Positions 1-11,501 are shown, counted from the stretch's first letter. The stretch is DNA of 64,000 nucleotides from Pollenia angustigena (GCA_930367215.1 OV884060.1:207145253-207209252), one strand, 5' to 3'. Numbers and translations are program-made. The notes: a model not told the origin generated them from the sequence alone.

Positions 1-1158
1 TTGTCATACCATAGAGGTGAAAATCCTTGCGTTCGGCCGAAGGCCGGCTCTGCAGAGAAGCTTTAGTTAGCGAAGCTTTTTCGGGCTTTTTCGGATTTTT
101 TCCATAAATGAACGACGTCCCCAATTTAAGTTCATTTTGGGTTTGGGGCGTTAGTTCATTGGGGACTTAGTTCATACCGCCGTTTTAAGACTTAATGGCA
201 TATGCCCTTATGTCTCAATGGAATAGGACTTGACGCCATATGGCTTTATGTCCTATGGCTTTGTGACACCCCACCATTTTCCATACATTTGTATTGATTT
301 TCATTTCATTGGTTCCGAGATTCATAGTTTTAGCTGAAAAAATAAATTTTGACTTGATAGATTTTATAGCGAATAATTTAATTTTAGATCTTCAAATAAA
401 GTTAAAGCTTTCTTTTGAATAACCTTTTGTTTTAAGGGCATTCATCGCTGATCTTTAATCCAAATAGTAAGAAGTGGCTCCATTTTAGTTACCTGTTTAT
501 GTTATAACGATGTTCTTGTTTCAACAAATTTCTTAATATTTATCGGCGTCACTGGAGCAGCAAATGGATTTTATTGTAGAAGGGGCTAGTTCAAGCTTTC
601 TTTCAATATCAACAGCCTTTTCCCTTATTTAGAACGCGTCAAAATGCCCAGTTGTTGTTCAAACCTTATTTGCTTTTTTTTGACTCGTTGTTTATTTAAC
701 TTTACTTCAGCAAATGTAATTTGAAACCAGCAGACAACCTTCACATGCATATTTGCGTTAGATTTCAATGGGAAACCCCTATTTTTCTGTTAAAGCTTTG
801 TACACACAGTTTTATATTAACGACGCAAATCGAAGCACTAGCGACGCAACTTCGAAGCTAACAACAAAAACGACGCAACTTCGAAATTACGGAAATTTTA
901 AAAAGGCGCATCTTCTAAAACGAAGCAAGCCGAAGCGACGCAAACCCGGGTATTGGTGTATTGCTTCTTTTTCCAAAAATTTGGGAAAATGATAGGGAGT
1001 ACCAAAAGGGCATTTAACTTTCGCATCGCAATAGAGAGTACCCGCGAAGTTTACGACTTCGTATTTGGCGATTAATATCATCTTGATGTGCAAGTTGGAG
1101 CAATTAATTGTTAGTGATTATTCGAGGCCTCCATATTTTTAAGATGTTTCCCCAGCAT
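1..1158. other. Upstream non-coding DNA, no gene seen
   Basis: No coding region can be supported here. Two local textures stand out. Around 100-210 there are several close repeats of a TTAGTTCAT or GTTCATT word. Around 820-945 an ACGACGCAAC/CGAAGC word recurs four or five times, which makes the stretch unusually CG-containing for this window. Neither matches a transposon end that I recognise. Confidence 0.4.
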
Positions 1159-1829
1159 CTATTGGTAAAACTTTGAAGGTTGCATCCAATTTTTATCATG
1201 TCCCTGATCCGTACAGCAATACAGGTTTAACGCATGCATATATATGTAATTTGGTCGTGGGTGAGAGTTCGTTCGACTTCCAGACGTTGTATAGCTAGTG
1301 AAATATACTTCTGGCCATAGTTTCTCGGATTTTCCGAGTTCGGTTAGATTCTTTAGACAGCTATCGAGAGACAGCTCATTTGTGATCTTTAGTGGTCCCT
1401 TTGTGATACCCAGCGCCAATGCCCTACAAAGCAGTTCCTCAATAGGCGTCACTGTCTTCCTAATAATGAAAAGAAGCAACCTTAGTTCTGTCCTAGGTAG
1501 ATTATCCAAACATGCAAACACCGGTTTTCCCAGGCATTTCTCCCTAATGTCCCAAATTCCAGGGCGTTGGCATAGAATTGAAACACAGTTTCCTCCTCCT
1601 TCTCGTCATAACAAATTCTGCAGTAGCCATTGAACTGAAGACCCATTCTACTCGCATGAGTCCCCACAGATTCACAGTAAGTTTTTTTTTTTATAATTAC
1701 GCCCAGGCCCACTTTTGCAACTGTGGACTTTGGCTTGTATGTCCTAAATTGGAAAAGCACAATGTCGTCATCATAGTCAATATCTTCGAGTTGCAAGTTG
1801 ATTCTCCAGCTTAGTGTGGTGGCGATCAA
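1159..1829 (-). pseudogene. Relic of a non-LTR retrotransposon ORF2 tail
   Basis: Read on the minus strand, two overlapping frames give pieces of the C-terminal tail typical of I/Jockey-like LINE proteins. The first has VGTHASRMGLQFNGYCRIC followed by an acidic stretch (EKEEETV). This resembles the usual GTHA..LG....FCR.C...EEEET.EH.L zinc-knuckle region after the reverse transcriptase and RNase H domains. The second has FACLDNLPRTELRLLLFIIRKT, like the helical end of these proteins. The frame shifts near 1500 and no reverse transcriptase core is present, so this is a dead 3' fragment. A short related piece lies at 37306-37370 on the opposite strand. The LINE assignment is good; the clade is a guess. 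Confidence 0.6.
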
Positions 1830-2749
1830 TATAGGCGTTAATATGTACCCCTGTTTAAATTCGGTTAGCTCATTAAATGGTTCACTCGTACTGCCACTGT
1901 GAACAACCCTTGCGCTTGATCCGTGGTACTGCGCTTTGATTAAACTAAATCCCCTATAATGGACGGATTAAATGACCTTATAAAAAAATTTCATAAATAA
2001 CGATGGAAAACATGACGAGGTGTATAACATTTGACACAGTCTTGTTAAAGCAACATAACGGACACATAAATATCCAATTTTTGGAGAAGGAACTAACATA
2101 TGTATCTAATCGCGATATCAAGCATTTGTTAAAATCACAGTTTGACCAGCCTCATTTTTAAGCAAAAACGATCTATGGATGTCAATAGGGCCTTGTTTTG
2201 AAAAATCCCAGGAAGGGGGATTGCTAATTCTTAGTTGTAAATTCTCAGAAATTGTATTTGGATACTCAAAACCGTCAATTTTGTTGTTTAACAAGGACAT
2301 TAAGGTAAGAATGTGCTTCATCGCTTCCCAAAAATTGGCTAAAAATGCGGTAATTTTGGGACACTCTGTAGAAACATATAGACAATAAAAAGGTAAACAT
2401 CAGCCATAACCACAAAGGTGAGAGAGAAAGAGATTAAATAATGAAAATGGCCTATTGTCCATTGCAGATATATTTTAACAAATTTACTTAAAAAAAAAAA
2501 AAAAATAGTTTTACGAGTGTGTGTTTTGCAGTACATGGTAGTTTTATATTTTAAATGCTTAATCAAAATGTTGATTACTGCAGATGCTATAAAGAGCACT
2601 CTGCATATTTAAAGAAAAAGGCGTGAAAATAAAATAGTAAATGGGGTGATTGGGGTTGGACGTCGTTATGGAATGTTGTAGTACAACACATTTCATATTA
2701 AAAAAACACGAATCTGGAAAGTCTTATTCCACTCGCCGAAATTAATCCC

Positions 2750-2885
2750 TTCCCATTAATTCTTCTTTCTAAAAGAAATGTATACCTTCTGCAAACTTCT
2801 GAAATCAGGATATCATAAGAAACGCATCTTTAAGAAAAGATACCTTCAAAAGGGCCTGCCACTTGCGGTCCTTTTCAATATCTTA
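2750..2885 (+). repeat. Partial copy of the CCCAGCGGT MITE
   Basis: The sequence around 2790-2880 matches the 3' half of the complete element at 33836-34254. Both share the order ATACCTTCT, CTTCTGAA, GGATATCAT, then GGCCTGCCACTTGCGGTCC. The 5' half and terminal repeats are missing, so this is a decayed fragment. Confidence 0.65.
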
Positions 2886-3296
2886 AGGAAAATACTTTGA
2901 TTTATATCTATGATGGATACTATTCTTACCATTTGTTTTAAAATAAATTTCTTTACTACGCCTCTGCTTCAAACCTAGGAATGGTTTTATTAGACTAACA
3001 TACATTAAACACTAGCTTCTGCTTGCTGGCTTTTTTATCCAATTTTGCTAAATTAAAAGGTAGAAATTGTAAGTCACACACTTACGAACATGAATTCAAC
3101 CAATTTGAAAAATACTATGCGTATGTGAGCGCACAAACATAAATGTGCTTGTGTGTAAAGGGTGATCCATTTTGCTGTTTTTTTTCAATAAGAAAAGTAA
3201 ATCGTAAGCATTTATAATTTTAAAATAGAAAATTTCGGCAGCTTCTTTGCAATGTTTTCGACTTAAATTAAACTTTTTTGACAATAAATGTTAGTT

Positions 3297-3815
3297 AGCA
3301 AAGTAATTTTTTTGGATATACAAAATTTTAATTTATAAGATTTTGTTTGTCGTGCTTTATTTTAAATTTTTATTCTTGATAAAAACCCTGAAATTTATTG
3401 TTGATGGGATAAGCTATTCCTATGCGCATTTCACTGGTTGCTTAGGCCAGATCATCAGGAAACTTCATCCAAAGATTTTAGAAAGAATAAAGATTTTAAA
3501 CAAACAAAACTGTTAAGCGAATAAGAATTATAAGCAACAGTTTTGCTTGTAACAATATCAAAGCTTAAGCAAAAACAACAACAATAAGCTGTGAGCTTAT
3601 CTTTTCTTAAATTCCCTATTGATTGGAATTCTTCCAACATTAATTGTAGTTGTAAGCATGTTGCCAGTTTAGTTTTTTTAGCCGTGCACTTGTCAGTTTA
3701 TTATCAAAGTATTTTTTTTTTTGGGAATGCAAAATTTTAATTAACAAGATTTTGTTTGTCGTGTTTAATTCCCAATTTTTATTCTTGATAAAAACACTGA
3801 AATTTATAGTTGAAA
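3297..3815 (+). repeat. Direct repeat of a ~110-bp block
   Basis: Positions 3297-3406 and 3704-3815 share the same succession of words: CAAAATTTTAATT, AAGATTTTGTTTGTCGTG, then TTTTTATTCTTGATAAAAAC and TGAAATTTAT. They sit about 408 bp apart in the same orientation, separated by unrelated sequence. They could be two members of an unrecognised repeat or an old local duplication. Confidence 0.6.
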
Positions 3816-4468
3816 GGAATTTTAGTTTATCAGCGTCAAAGAAATTTCAAGAGAAAATTTTTTTAAACGGAACAAAAAACGACGCATCTTGGCTTGGAAA
3901 AGCTCAATTTTGTATTAGTTTGCCCAGAAATTATATTGCTTGCGAAATAATTTATAAAATCCTTACCCCCCTAGATATAAGCAATAATTAAATTTAACAA
4001 ACGTTTATTAAGAAGAATTTGCATACAAAATTTGTTTTGTAAACGTTTTTTAAATTTAAAATCTATTATATAAAAATAAGTCGGGTTTTCCTTCCTGACG
4101 CTATAACTCCAGAACGCACGAACCGATTTCCACGGTTTTGCATTCGTTGGAAAGGTCTCGGGCTCCGTGAGGTTTATAGCATATAAAATTGTTCCCCGCC
4201 CACTTTTTCTATTAAGCACATAACTTGAGGACGGCTTGACCGATTTGGACGATTTTTTTTTTAAAGTGATCGCCATGGTCCATTTAGGTTTATACGGCAA
4301 GAAAATTTTGTTCCGCCCACTTTTACGCCCACTTTGTACGATTTACCTAAAATCCGAAAACGGCTCCATAGATTTGACTAATTTTTCTTTCAAATGTTCG
4401 TATTATTCCATTTTAAGTTTTCATCGAAAGAAACATTTACCACTCCTACTTTTACGCCTACTACGAAA

Positions 4469-5250
4469 CAATCAAAACCGATTTGGAGGTACGACGATTT
4501 GTTGTCAGGTGATTTTTGGCAAACACTTCCAGTGATACCACGATCAACGCCCGCCGATGAATTAAATGCATGTTTGAAGTCGTCTGCTTTGTGGAAACAC
4601 GTTAGGAAGCTCAAATTGACTCTGAAAATGCGGGTCGAGCTGCAAAACAATCAATCTCGAAACGTATTTTCCAAACAATTGCTGGACATAGAAACGACAA
4701 AATCCCGGTGGATATTTCAATTTCTGCCGGTTCACAGAATCAAAGTCCGAACTCATCCGAAAGGTGTTTGCAAACATTACACAACATTACAGAAATCATG
4801 ATTTGTTGAGCGAACGTGCTATATTAGCTACGTTGATGTCGACGAACTGAATTTTAAGATTCAAGTGAAATCGCTGGCAAATTGGAGACGTACAAATCGG
4901 TAGATTCCATTACTTCTCAGAACGATGTCGTCAACTATCCAATCGAACTCCCTGGGATTACCCGGATTACCTCCTCATAAATTCAAACTAAAAGTTGGAT
5001 CGGTAATCATAATGTTACGAAATATAAACCAACCACGTCTTTGTAATGGCACCCGACTTACGGTAAAAAAACTGATGAATAACGTCGTCGAAGCAACAAT
5101 GCTTAAAGGAAAGTACAAGGGAGAAAATGTTTTGATACTTCGGATCCCAAAGATTCCAACCGACATGGCATTCAATTTTAACGCTTGCAGTTAGTTTCCA
5201 GTAAGACTCGCATATGCAATGACAATCAACAAACCAGACAACCAAACAAA
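4469..5250 (+). pseudogene. Helitron Pif1-like helicase, C-terminal relic
   Basis: In one frame 4469-4801 gives YDDLLSGDFWQTLPVIPRST followed by a stretch with ADELNACLKSS and LKLTLKMRVELQN. This is the GGDFRQ.LPV motif and following helices of Helitron Pif1-family helicases. A stop at 4799 breaks the frame. At 4960-5194 another frame gives LPPHKFKLKVGSVIIMLRN then LCNGTRL and the IPKIPTD region, the next conserved blocks. Around 5195-5240 the conserved FPVRLAYAMTINK block is still readable but frame-shifted. The enzyme would unwind DNA during rolling-circle transposition; this copy cannot. No nuclease domain is present upstream. Confidence 0.82.
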
Positions 5251-5630
5251 AAATGTTGTATTTTACAAAACATTGCAATTAAAAAATTATGATATCCTGG
5301 CAAAGCAACCGAATAAGTTTTAATTTTTTTTACTGTTTACCTGAATATTGATCTTATCAACTAAAATGTAAATAGAATACTATAAGATTCACAGCATATA
5401 TATACAAACAGATGTATTTTCAAATCAAATGTAAATCATATAGACATATGTATATGAACAACATTTTAATTTAAAAATACTTTTTTCCTATTTTTAACGG
5501 ATTTCAAAAATCGAACGCAAACATTTTTTCTAATTGGGACAGACCAACGTCTGTCGGGTCAGCTACAAAAAAATTTTTCTTCATCTTTTAATCACCAAAC
5601 GAAATTTTACATAAAACGAAGCCATCTGGT

Positions 5631-5648
5631 GGCGAAACGGAGTTCGCC
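5631..5648 (+). other. Helitron 3' subterminal hairpin
   Basis: GGCGAA, a six-base loop and TTCGCC form a perfect 6-bp stem seven bases upstream of the terminal CTAG. Helitron 3' ends normally carry such a stem-loop, thought to signal the end of rolling-circle transfer. Confidence 0.75.
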
Positions 5649-5659
5649 GGGTTTGCTAG

Positions 5660-6009
5660 TTTTTTTTATAAATACAGGCATTAGAGCTTAAGCCACACAT
5701 CCGAAATCTAATTAATAAAGATAATAGATATTTGTTATAGACATTTTTTTTTTAAACAAAAGTGTAAGTATAATTTAAAATGTAGGGATTTAAAAAAATA
5801 TAGTTTCAAAAACATAAGAACGCACAAAAACATTTCGTTTTTTCGAACATTGAACATAAAAAATTGTGGTTTAGTACGTATTTTTTTTAGACCGATAGAA
5901 CTTGAAGTTGTTAAAAAAATAACTCCTGAATCAATTTTAATCAACATTTCTTAAAATTAAAATGAAAAAATAATATAAAAGAAAAAAAAAAAATATTTTT
6001 TACTTTATT
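5660..6009. other. AT-rich spacer
   Basis: The spacer has multiple T and A runs and no gene or recognised repeat. Confidence 0.4.
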
Positions 6010-6186
6010 GAAAGTATTCATCCAATGAATAATATTCATAGATCTAATGTAATGTTTCATTAAATACATTTTAATGAAATAGGTTTCATTGATCCAACGA
6101 AGCGCTGCATAGGTTCATTTTTTATGCAATTTTTCATGGGATTAATGTCAAAATTCATTGGTATTGTGAAGAAAATTCTTTCAGTG
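6010..6186 (+). repeat. 3' half of the CACTGAAAG MITE
   Basis: The sequence matches 15265-15436, the right part of the complete element at 14525-15436. Shared words include CCAATGAATAATATTCATA, GAAGCGCTGCATAGGTTC and the terminus GAAAATTCTTTCAGTG. The left half is absent. Confidence 0.75.
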
Positions 6187-6487
6187 TGGGTAAGTAAAGT
6201 AAATAATAACGTTCTCTTTCTCTAGCTCTGGTGCTCTAGGGTAAGTGTAAATGTTAAAATTAATCCACTTTCGGATTATTTAAGAACGAGGTCGGTATTT
6301 AACCATTTTCCAAATTCTTGAATTCAAGCACAGTTTAAATTAATTTTTATCTCACGTTTACTTAAGTTACTCCCATTTTCGGATTGTTTTGTGTACGGGG
6401 TATTTAAATAATTCGTACTTGAATCAATCATTCTGTACTGAACTATTGACAAGGCAAGTATGGATGGTTCCATTTTTCTTTTCAGTG
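6187..6487 (-). repeat. Probable copy of the 46.2-kb repeat
   Basis: Near 6457-6487 the sequence GTATGGATGG...TTTTTCTTTTCAGTGTA resembles the inverse of the left end of the repeat at 46240 (ACACTCC, A-run, ATCAATCCATCCGTAC). The internal words TTCGTACTTGAATCAATCA and CATTTTCGGATT also recur there. The match is diverged and the boundaries are uncertain. Confidence 0.35.
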
Positions 6488-6681
6488 TATTAATAAGGTA
6501 CTTCAAACTTAATATGTAATAGAAAAATTCTCAAGTGGTTGTCACAATCCCAACATTAAGTTTATTCATTATAAAAAAATCGCAAATTTTCTGAAAATTA
6601 TTACGTACCATTTTTGGAAAAACACGTTACCTGTATTCGTTATATAAATTTAATTGAACTTCCCTGCAAATAAAATTGGAC

Positions 6682-6704
6682 CACCTGGTCCGATAGACCA
6701 GGTG
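6682..6704. other. Perfect 9-bp stem-loop
   Basis: CACCTGGTC, loop CGATA, GACCAGGTG. It is isolated in AT-rich DNA with no adjacent gene end. Function unknown. Confidence 0.6.
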
Positions 6705-7553
6705 TGTTTTTTCCCTACGTTTGGGTTACTTTTGCACTAGTCCTGGTCTCTTGTGGGCTACTCTTTACACGCGTGTTTGGACTGGTCCTATTATTTGCAG
6801 GGTTATAACAATTTTAACAATTTTAAACATTTGTTTAATAAAATTCTTGAATTTCTACAAGATCTTACAGAAATCCACGTAAGTGGATTACCCTTTACAT
6901 GTGTACTTAAAAGTAATACGTCCAGCAGACCACCTAAAGCCATTAATTTAGCAAATAAATTTTCAAAAATAACACAAACACTAAAGAGGACATGGCAGCC
7001 AACAGTTCAGATAAATCCCTATACATACATAAGTATGTAGTACAATATACTGTACAGTAGTTAAGCACAAAAACACTGCAACAAAAAAGAAATTATGTAC
7101 AATTTGGAAGCAATAATGAAAATAAAGGAACAACTGAAATGAACAGAGTAGAAATTAAAGCAGAGTTAAGTAAATAAACAATACCGAACTCATTTAAACT
7201 TTTAAGCTCAAATGTCGTGGAGTTGCACTTAATTAACAAATACTATACAACGTACTAAGAGATGAGCAGCACTAAACATAACCTCAACTGACAAAAAAGA
7301 ACTAAAAAATAAAACATACATACATACACACGCATACTCTTATTGTATTAAGTTTTTTTTGCTATAAAAACGCTAATAACATTATGTTGTTGTAGACAAA
7401 CACTCAGCCGTTCAATCGCTAGTAAAAGGAATTTAATAACAACTGTGATGATCATGATGATAATGATGATGAAGTTGATGATGGTTATATTGACAAAAAA
7501 AAACTCTACTGAAATAAAGGAAAAAAGGAGAGTAAATAACACACATACTTAAA

Positions 7554-7554
<1 letters not shown>

Positions 7555-7589
<35 letters not shown>
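7555..7589 (+). repeat. 35-base poly-A run
   Basis: An uninterrupted run of 35 A residues. It could be a retroposon tail or a simple homopolymer. No retroposon body is recognised directly upstream. Confidence 0.8.
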
Positions 7590-7590
<1 letters not shown>

Positions 7591-8682
7591 ATTAATAAAG
7601 GAAGTGAAAAAGAATTCGCTATGGGAAATAAACTAAAGCAAATGAAAACAAAAGAAACAGGAATTAACAATGAAAAGAAAGAGTAGAGCAAGCAACAGTT
7701 TTAATATTTACTTAAGGCTCTATACTTCGTGTGAGTTGAAACGAAAGCACTATTTTATACCCAAACACTACTTAAGAGTATCTAATATTGTTGTTGTTGC
7801 TGCTGTATTTGTTTTTATATTTATCTCTTGTTCAGTTGAGTGGTCTCTTTCTCGCATTAATTGGAGAAAAATACTGTAAATAAAAGAAATAAAGTAAAAA
7901 AAAAATTATGTAGTCAAACATGTTGAGTTTTTCCTAATAAGCACACCCATTAAACGTCGACGTTCGGCGCTGGCGTAGACACAAACGTTGGGTTTATTTC
8001 AAATGTATTGTATGCTTTTAATATTTGCGCTCTTCAGTTACCTAACGCGTTCTGAGTTGTTATAACCGTAAAGCGGCTATACTGCACGTCTGTTATAGCT
8101 TTGTTTTGTTGTTTTTTTATTGCTTACACCGTAACCGCATTAGCTCTTCATGCAACAACATTCATTCATACAACGATTTGTCGTTTAACTGCAAATTGAC
8201 TAAATGTTGTTGTTGGTTACGTTGTATGTGCATGCATATGCATGTATAGATTTTAGTAGTTGTTTGTTTATTTAGTTGTTTCTTTTTTTTTGGCGAAGAG
8301 AAAAAAAAAACAAATGAAATTAAATTAGTGTTAATAGTTTTAGATCATTGAATTGAAATCGTTCATGATTTTGTTGTTCAAGTGTAAAAAAGGCTTAAAT
8401 GAGCCATAAAATCAAAAAGTCATTAAAACCAATGAATTTTATCACTCTAATCAAGACTTCTGTTAAAATAACGGATTATTTTAATTAAACATTGGCTTGC
8501 GTAAACGTCATATAACAAAACACAATAATGGCGAAATTTTGCCGACGGCTGTTTCGTAATTAAACTTTTTTTTAAAGTGTTACCAACAATAAATAAATTT
8601 ATTAAATAATCTAAACAAAATAAAAAATAAATCCCAAAAAGTGTTAAGTTTTTTTTGTTCACCTTTTCATACATGCCATAAC

Positions 8683-10252
8683 ATGCACCCGGACTTTAGT
8701 CTGGTGTTGCAAAAGTGTGCTTCAAATTTAAGTTTAAAGCATAAACAACCCAATTTATTTAGTGCGTACGTTAACGGTAAAAATATGTCTGAAATATCCA
8801 ATAATTCGCCAGATGATTCTGAAGATCTAGTACGCATAGTAAGTGATGAGGAAGATGCAGAGGAAGCGGAGGATCTTTTGCATTTTCCTGCACATAACAC
8901 AGATCAGGAGGAGGGAGAAGAGGACAATATAAGTATGTGCAGTGAACTTTCTGTTGGCAAGGAAAATCCCAATGATCAAAGGCAAAATCATATGGAAAAT
9001 GAGGAAATTTTGGATATTAGTGATACACATTCAAACTCGTCCGCTGAAGAAATGCAACATTCACCTTCGGTATCTTCACAGGAGACTGGCATAAATCCCT
9101 TTGCCTTAGCCAATACTCTAAGGTTTCCGGTGCCTTTTGGCTTGCAAACAAATGCTGCAGTTTCATCTGCAAATATATCACCTTTCCAGGAGGAATTTCT
9201 AAGAAAATCTCATCTTTATGCTGAAGAATTAATGAAACATCAAATGCAATTGATGGCAGCTGCTCGGGCAAGTGCCTTTTCATTGCGTTCCAATTCCTTA
9301 CCTCAACTGCATCATACGCCGCAATTAACCTCCAGTCCAAATTTAGTGCATCATTTAAATCCTTTAGCCAAAATAGGTCAATTAAGTGCGGCCGCCGCCG
9401 CTGCTTTCTCCGCGGCCGCTCAACAAAATCATAAACCTTTAAATCATGCTCAGCACGCTCATCATTTGCTGCAACAACAGCAGCAACACAATCAAACATT
9501 TCAAAATCATCCATACAATCTAAACAATGATACCTTGGCCAAATTATCAGATCTAACGAAACAACATTCACCAACCGCTAGACAAACAGTCCATCCAAAT
9601 GCCACCCATCAGATGATGTCCACTCTAAATCAATTGCAGACCCAAATGCAGGCTCATTTACCTGGTCTGTTACATGACAATAATGATAATCTTCACGAAA
9701 GAGCTTTAAAATTTAGCATAGACAATATTTTAAAAGCGGACTTTGGGCGCAGCAATAGCTTGGACTCACCCCCTCAACTTAGGAAAACGTCACAGAGTAA
9801 ATCCCATTCTCATAGGCAAAAATTTAACACTACTACATCGTCCTCTTCCTCCGCGGCCTCTACTACAATTCTAACTGACTCTTTGGAGCACTCAACTCTG
9901 AACCACAATATTTCACCTTCGACCCAAACATTTTGCTCTTCTTTGGCCACCATTTGTACGAATAGTAATGATTCGAGTAGTACGGCTGTTAGCAGTAGTT
10001 ATAGTAGTGTTAATGGTGCAGCCGATTTGGTGAAATCATCACCTTCCCAAACACCCACTTTGTCACCGGGATTTTCTATGTCGGCGGAGAATGGCGCAGG
10101 TGTTGGAAGTGGGATGAATAAAAATTTATCTTCGAGTAAAATGGAGGAGAATACAACGGGTACTTCAACATCAGCTACAGGGACAGGTAGTGGACCTATT
10201 GTATGGCCCGCTTGGGTTTATTGTACCCGCTATAGTGATCGTCCTAGTTCGG
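8683..10252 (+). CDS. inv: Invected homeobox protein, first coding exon (partial)
   Basis: This exon encodes the N-terminal 523 residues of Invected, the Engrailed-family homeodomain repressor that acts in the nucleus in posterior compartments of fly segments and appendages. From M1 (8683), in order: an acidic segment (~44-82); the invected-typical block FQEEFLRKSHLYAEELMK (168-185) and its continuation; poly-Ala and poly-Gln tracts (~236-275); the EH1 Groucho-binding motif in ERALKFSIDNILKADFG (core F344-L350); SSLATICTNSNDSSS (419-433); and EH2, WPAWVYCTRYSDRPSS (508-523), which contacts Extradenticle. EH1 reading FSIDNILKADFG rather than the FSISNIL form, together with block 168-195 and the SSLA.IC.NSNDS block, points to invected and not engrailed. 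ATG 8683 is the first in frame after a stop at 8590, has A at -3, and opens MHPD as in an internal block of the Drosophila protein. The exon ends with one base of a Gly codon. The homeodomain is not in this exon. Confidence 0.95.
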
Positions 10253-10258
10253 GTAAGT
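10253..10258 (+). other. inv: Splice donor of invected intron 1
   Basis: GTAAGT follows the first base of the Gly codon (TCG G|GTAAGT), giving a phase-1 donor exactly at the end of EH2, where Engrailed-family genes are known to be interrupted. Reading through would add a non-conserved tail ending at 10335, which is clearly intronic. Confidence 0.92.
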
Positions 10259-10689
10259 TTTTCCGTTTTGATCATTATTTTTTCTTCTTCGAAAATTTGG
10301 AGAATTTATCCGTCGGTATAAATGAAAATTTGTAAAGGTTTGTTATGAAAGGGTTGTAGATTTTTAAAAGTGCTTGGCCGACGGTTTCTTAATTGAGCTT
10401 TAAGTTGAATAAGGATAAGGAAATAAACGCTAATTGATTTGAAGTCTATCTAAATAAAATGTGTGTATAAGAGTGATGGTTGTAATTGTTATTTCATTGT
10501 TGTTTGTGTGTATAAAAAATAGGTTTTTGGCATAATTATAGCCCAAATGCTTTCGCCACAAAAGTCGGGTAAAGTATTTGAAATTTAAGTGTGAACGTGG
10601 AGAGAGACTCAGCTTGCGCATGTTTTGAAATTTGTAATGAAATTTGGGTCTTTTTAACCCCTGCGAGTTCAAAACAATTTTTTATGCGC

Positions 10690-11115
10690 TCGTTTTTGAG
10701 TCGAAAATGACTGTTCTTCCAGGAGAAAACGGTACCCCACCCGCAGCTCTTTTGAAAGAGATTTTTATTACTCACGTTTTTGATCAACTACGACTCATTT
10801 TCGAGACAGATCACATTTCGATCATCTGCATTATCAATTTATAATTACGCACATTCGGTAAATTTTGTTTTGTTTTTGTAAGAAGTCACTTTCTAAGCAT
10901 TTGCGTTTGAGTCGAAAATGACTGTTCTTACGGGAGAAAACGGTAACCCACCCGCGGCTCTTCTGAAAGAGTTTTTTATGACTCGCGTTTTTGATCAACT
11001 ACGACTCACTTTCGAGAGAGGTCACATTTTGATCATCTGCATTTTCAATTTATGATTGCGCACATTCGGTAAATTTTGGTTTTTGTTTTTAAAGAAGTCA
11101 CTTTCTAAGCATTTG
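10690..11115 (+). repeat. Tandem duplication, 211-bp unit
   Basis: The block beginning GAGTCGAAAATGACTGTTCT at 10698 repeats from 10909 with about 90% identity. It runs through GGAGAAAACGGTA, GATCAACTACGACTCA and CGCACATTCGGTAAATTTT to AAGAAGTCACTTTCTAAGCA. It lies about 440 bp after the splice donor. Neither unit has an open frame conserved in the other. Confidence 0.88.
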
Positions 11116-11481
11116 TGAGAATCATTTTCGAGCCTTGTTTTAAGCGCACAACTGTATAATCAGTTTTTGATCATCTAAGGTTGTCTAAAATAGTAAGTTT
11201 GGGGATTTTTGCTAAAACAATCTAACACATACTAACTGTGAAAAGAGTACTAGTAAAATTTGTTTGCGGCAAAATTGAAAATGTCTTTTAAAAAGCATAT
11301 ATGCATAATAAAAAAACTGTGGTAAGATATGTACAAATATGTTTAACATACTTATCTCGCCCTTCTTAACACATCTTTATTTCAAGCAGAATTCATTAGG
11401 GTTCAATGTTATAAGGCCTTCAAAAAATTAGAGAAAAATATCCACGTGAATTAAAATTTCCACGCTAATGTCAAAATTTAT

Positions 11482-11501
11482 ACTAGCCCCCCGGGGCTAG
11501 T
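11482..11501. other. GC-rich 9-bp stem-loop
   Basis: ACTAGCCCC, loop CC, GGGGCTAGT. This is a striking GC island in very AT-rich sequence. No associated terminator or gene end is visible. Confidence 0.6.

Larger units (their letters stand above)
1830..4061. other. Intergenic DNA with repeat relics
   Basis: No gene is supported. The stretch holds a relic of the 33.8-kb MITE (2750-2885) and a duplicated ~110-bp block (3297-3406 and 3704-3815). The rest is AT-rich sequence with homopolymer runs. Confidence 0.4.
4062..5659 (+). mobile_element. Helitron transposon, internally degenerate
   Basis: The element starts with TCTATTATATAAAAATAAG right after an A at 4061 and ends with CTAG at 5656-5659, followed by T at 5660. 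This is the 5'-TC...CTRR-3' structure inserted between A and T that defines Helitrons. Seven bases before the CTAG is a hairpin, GGCGAA-ACGGAG-TTCGCC (5631-5648), the usual Helitron subterminal stem. There are no terminal inverted repeats and no target duplication. It encodes part of a Pif1-type helicase. At ~1.6 kb it is much shorter than an autonomous element and lacks a recognisable Rep nuclease. Block 4236-4420 is related to 50560-50720. Confidence 0.85.
6488..8682. other. Upstream region and probable 5' leader of invected
   Basis: No protein-coding gene is supported. The stretch contains a perfect 9-bp stem-loop at 6682-6704, a 35-base A run at 7555-7589 and several CA/TG- and GAT-rich simple stretches. 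The invected promoter and 5' untranslated leader must lie here if there is no upstream 5' exon. No TATA box or other core element stands out enough to fix a start site. In the reading frame of invected a stop lies at 8590-8592, with no ATG between it and 8683. Confidence 0.4.

Noticed and set aside
8641..8682. Extending invected upstream to GTG 8641
   Set aside because: No ATG exists in frame between the stop at 8590 and ATG 8683, and a GTG start is not expected in an animal gene. The extra 14 residues show no family similarity.
8030..8690. Core promoter and Polycomb-type sites before invected
   Set aside because: A TCAGTT initiator-like word at 8034 and three GCCAT/ATGGC words (8403, 8528, 8673) are present. 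They are too short to be significant without TSS data or conservation, and no matching downstream element was found.
10253..10335. Reading the invected frame on to the stop at 10335
   Set aside because: The frame runs through a perfect GTAAGT donor exactly where the conserved EH2 block ends. The added residues are Phe-rich intron translation.
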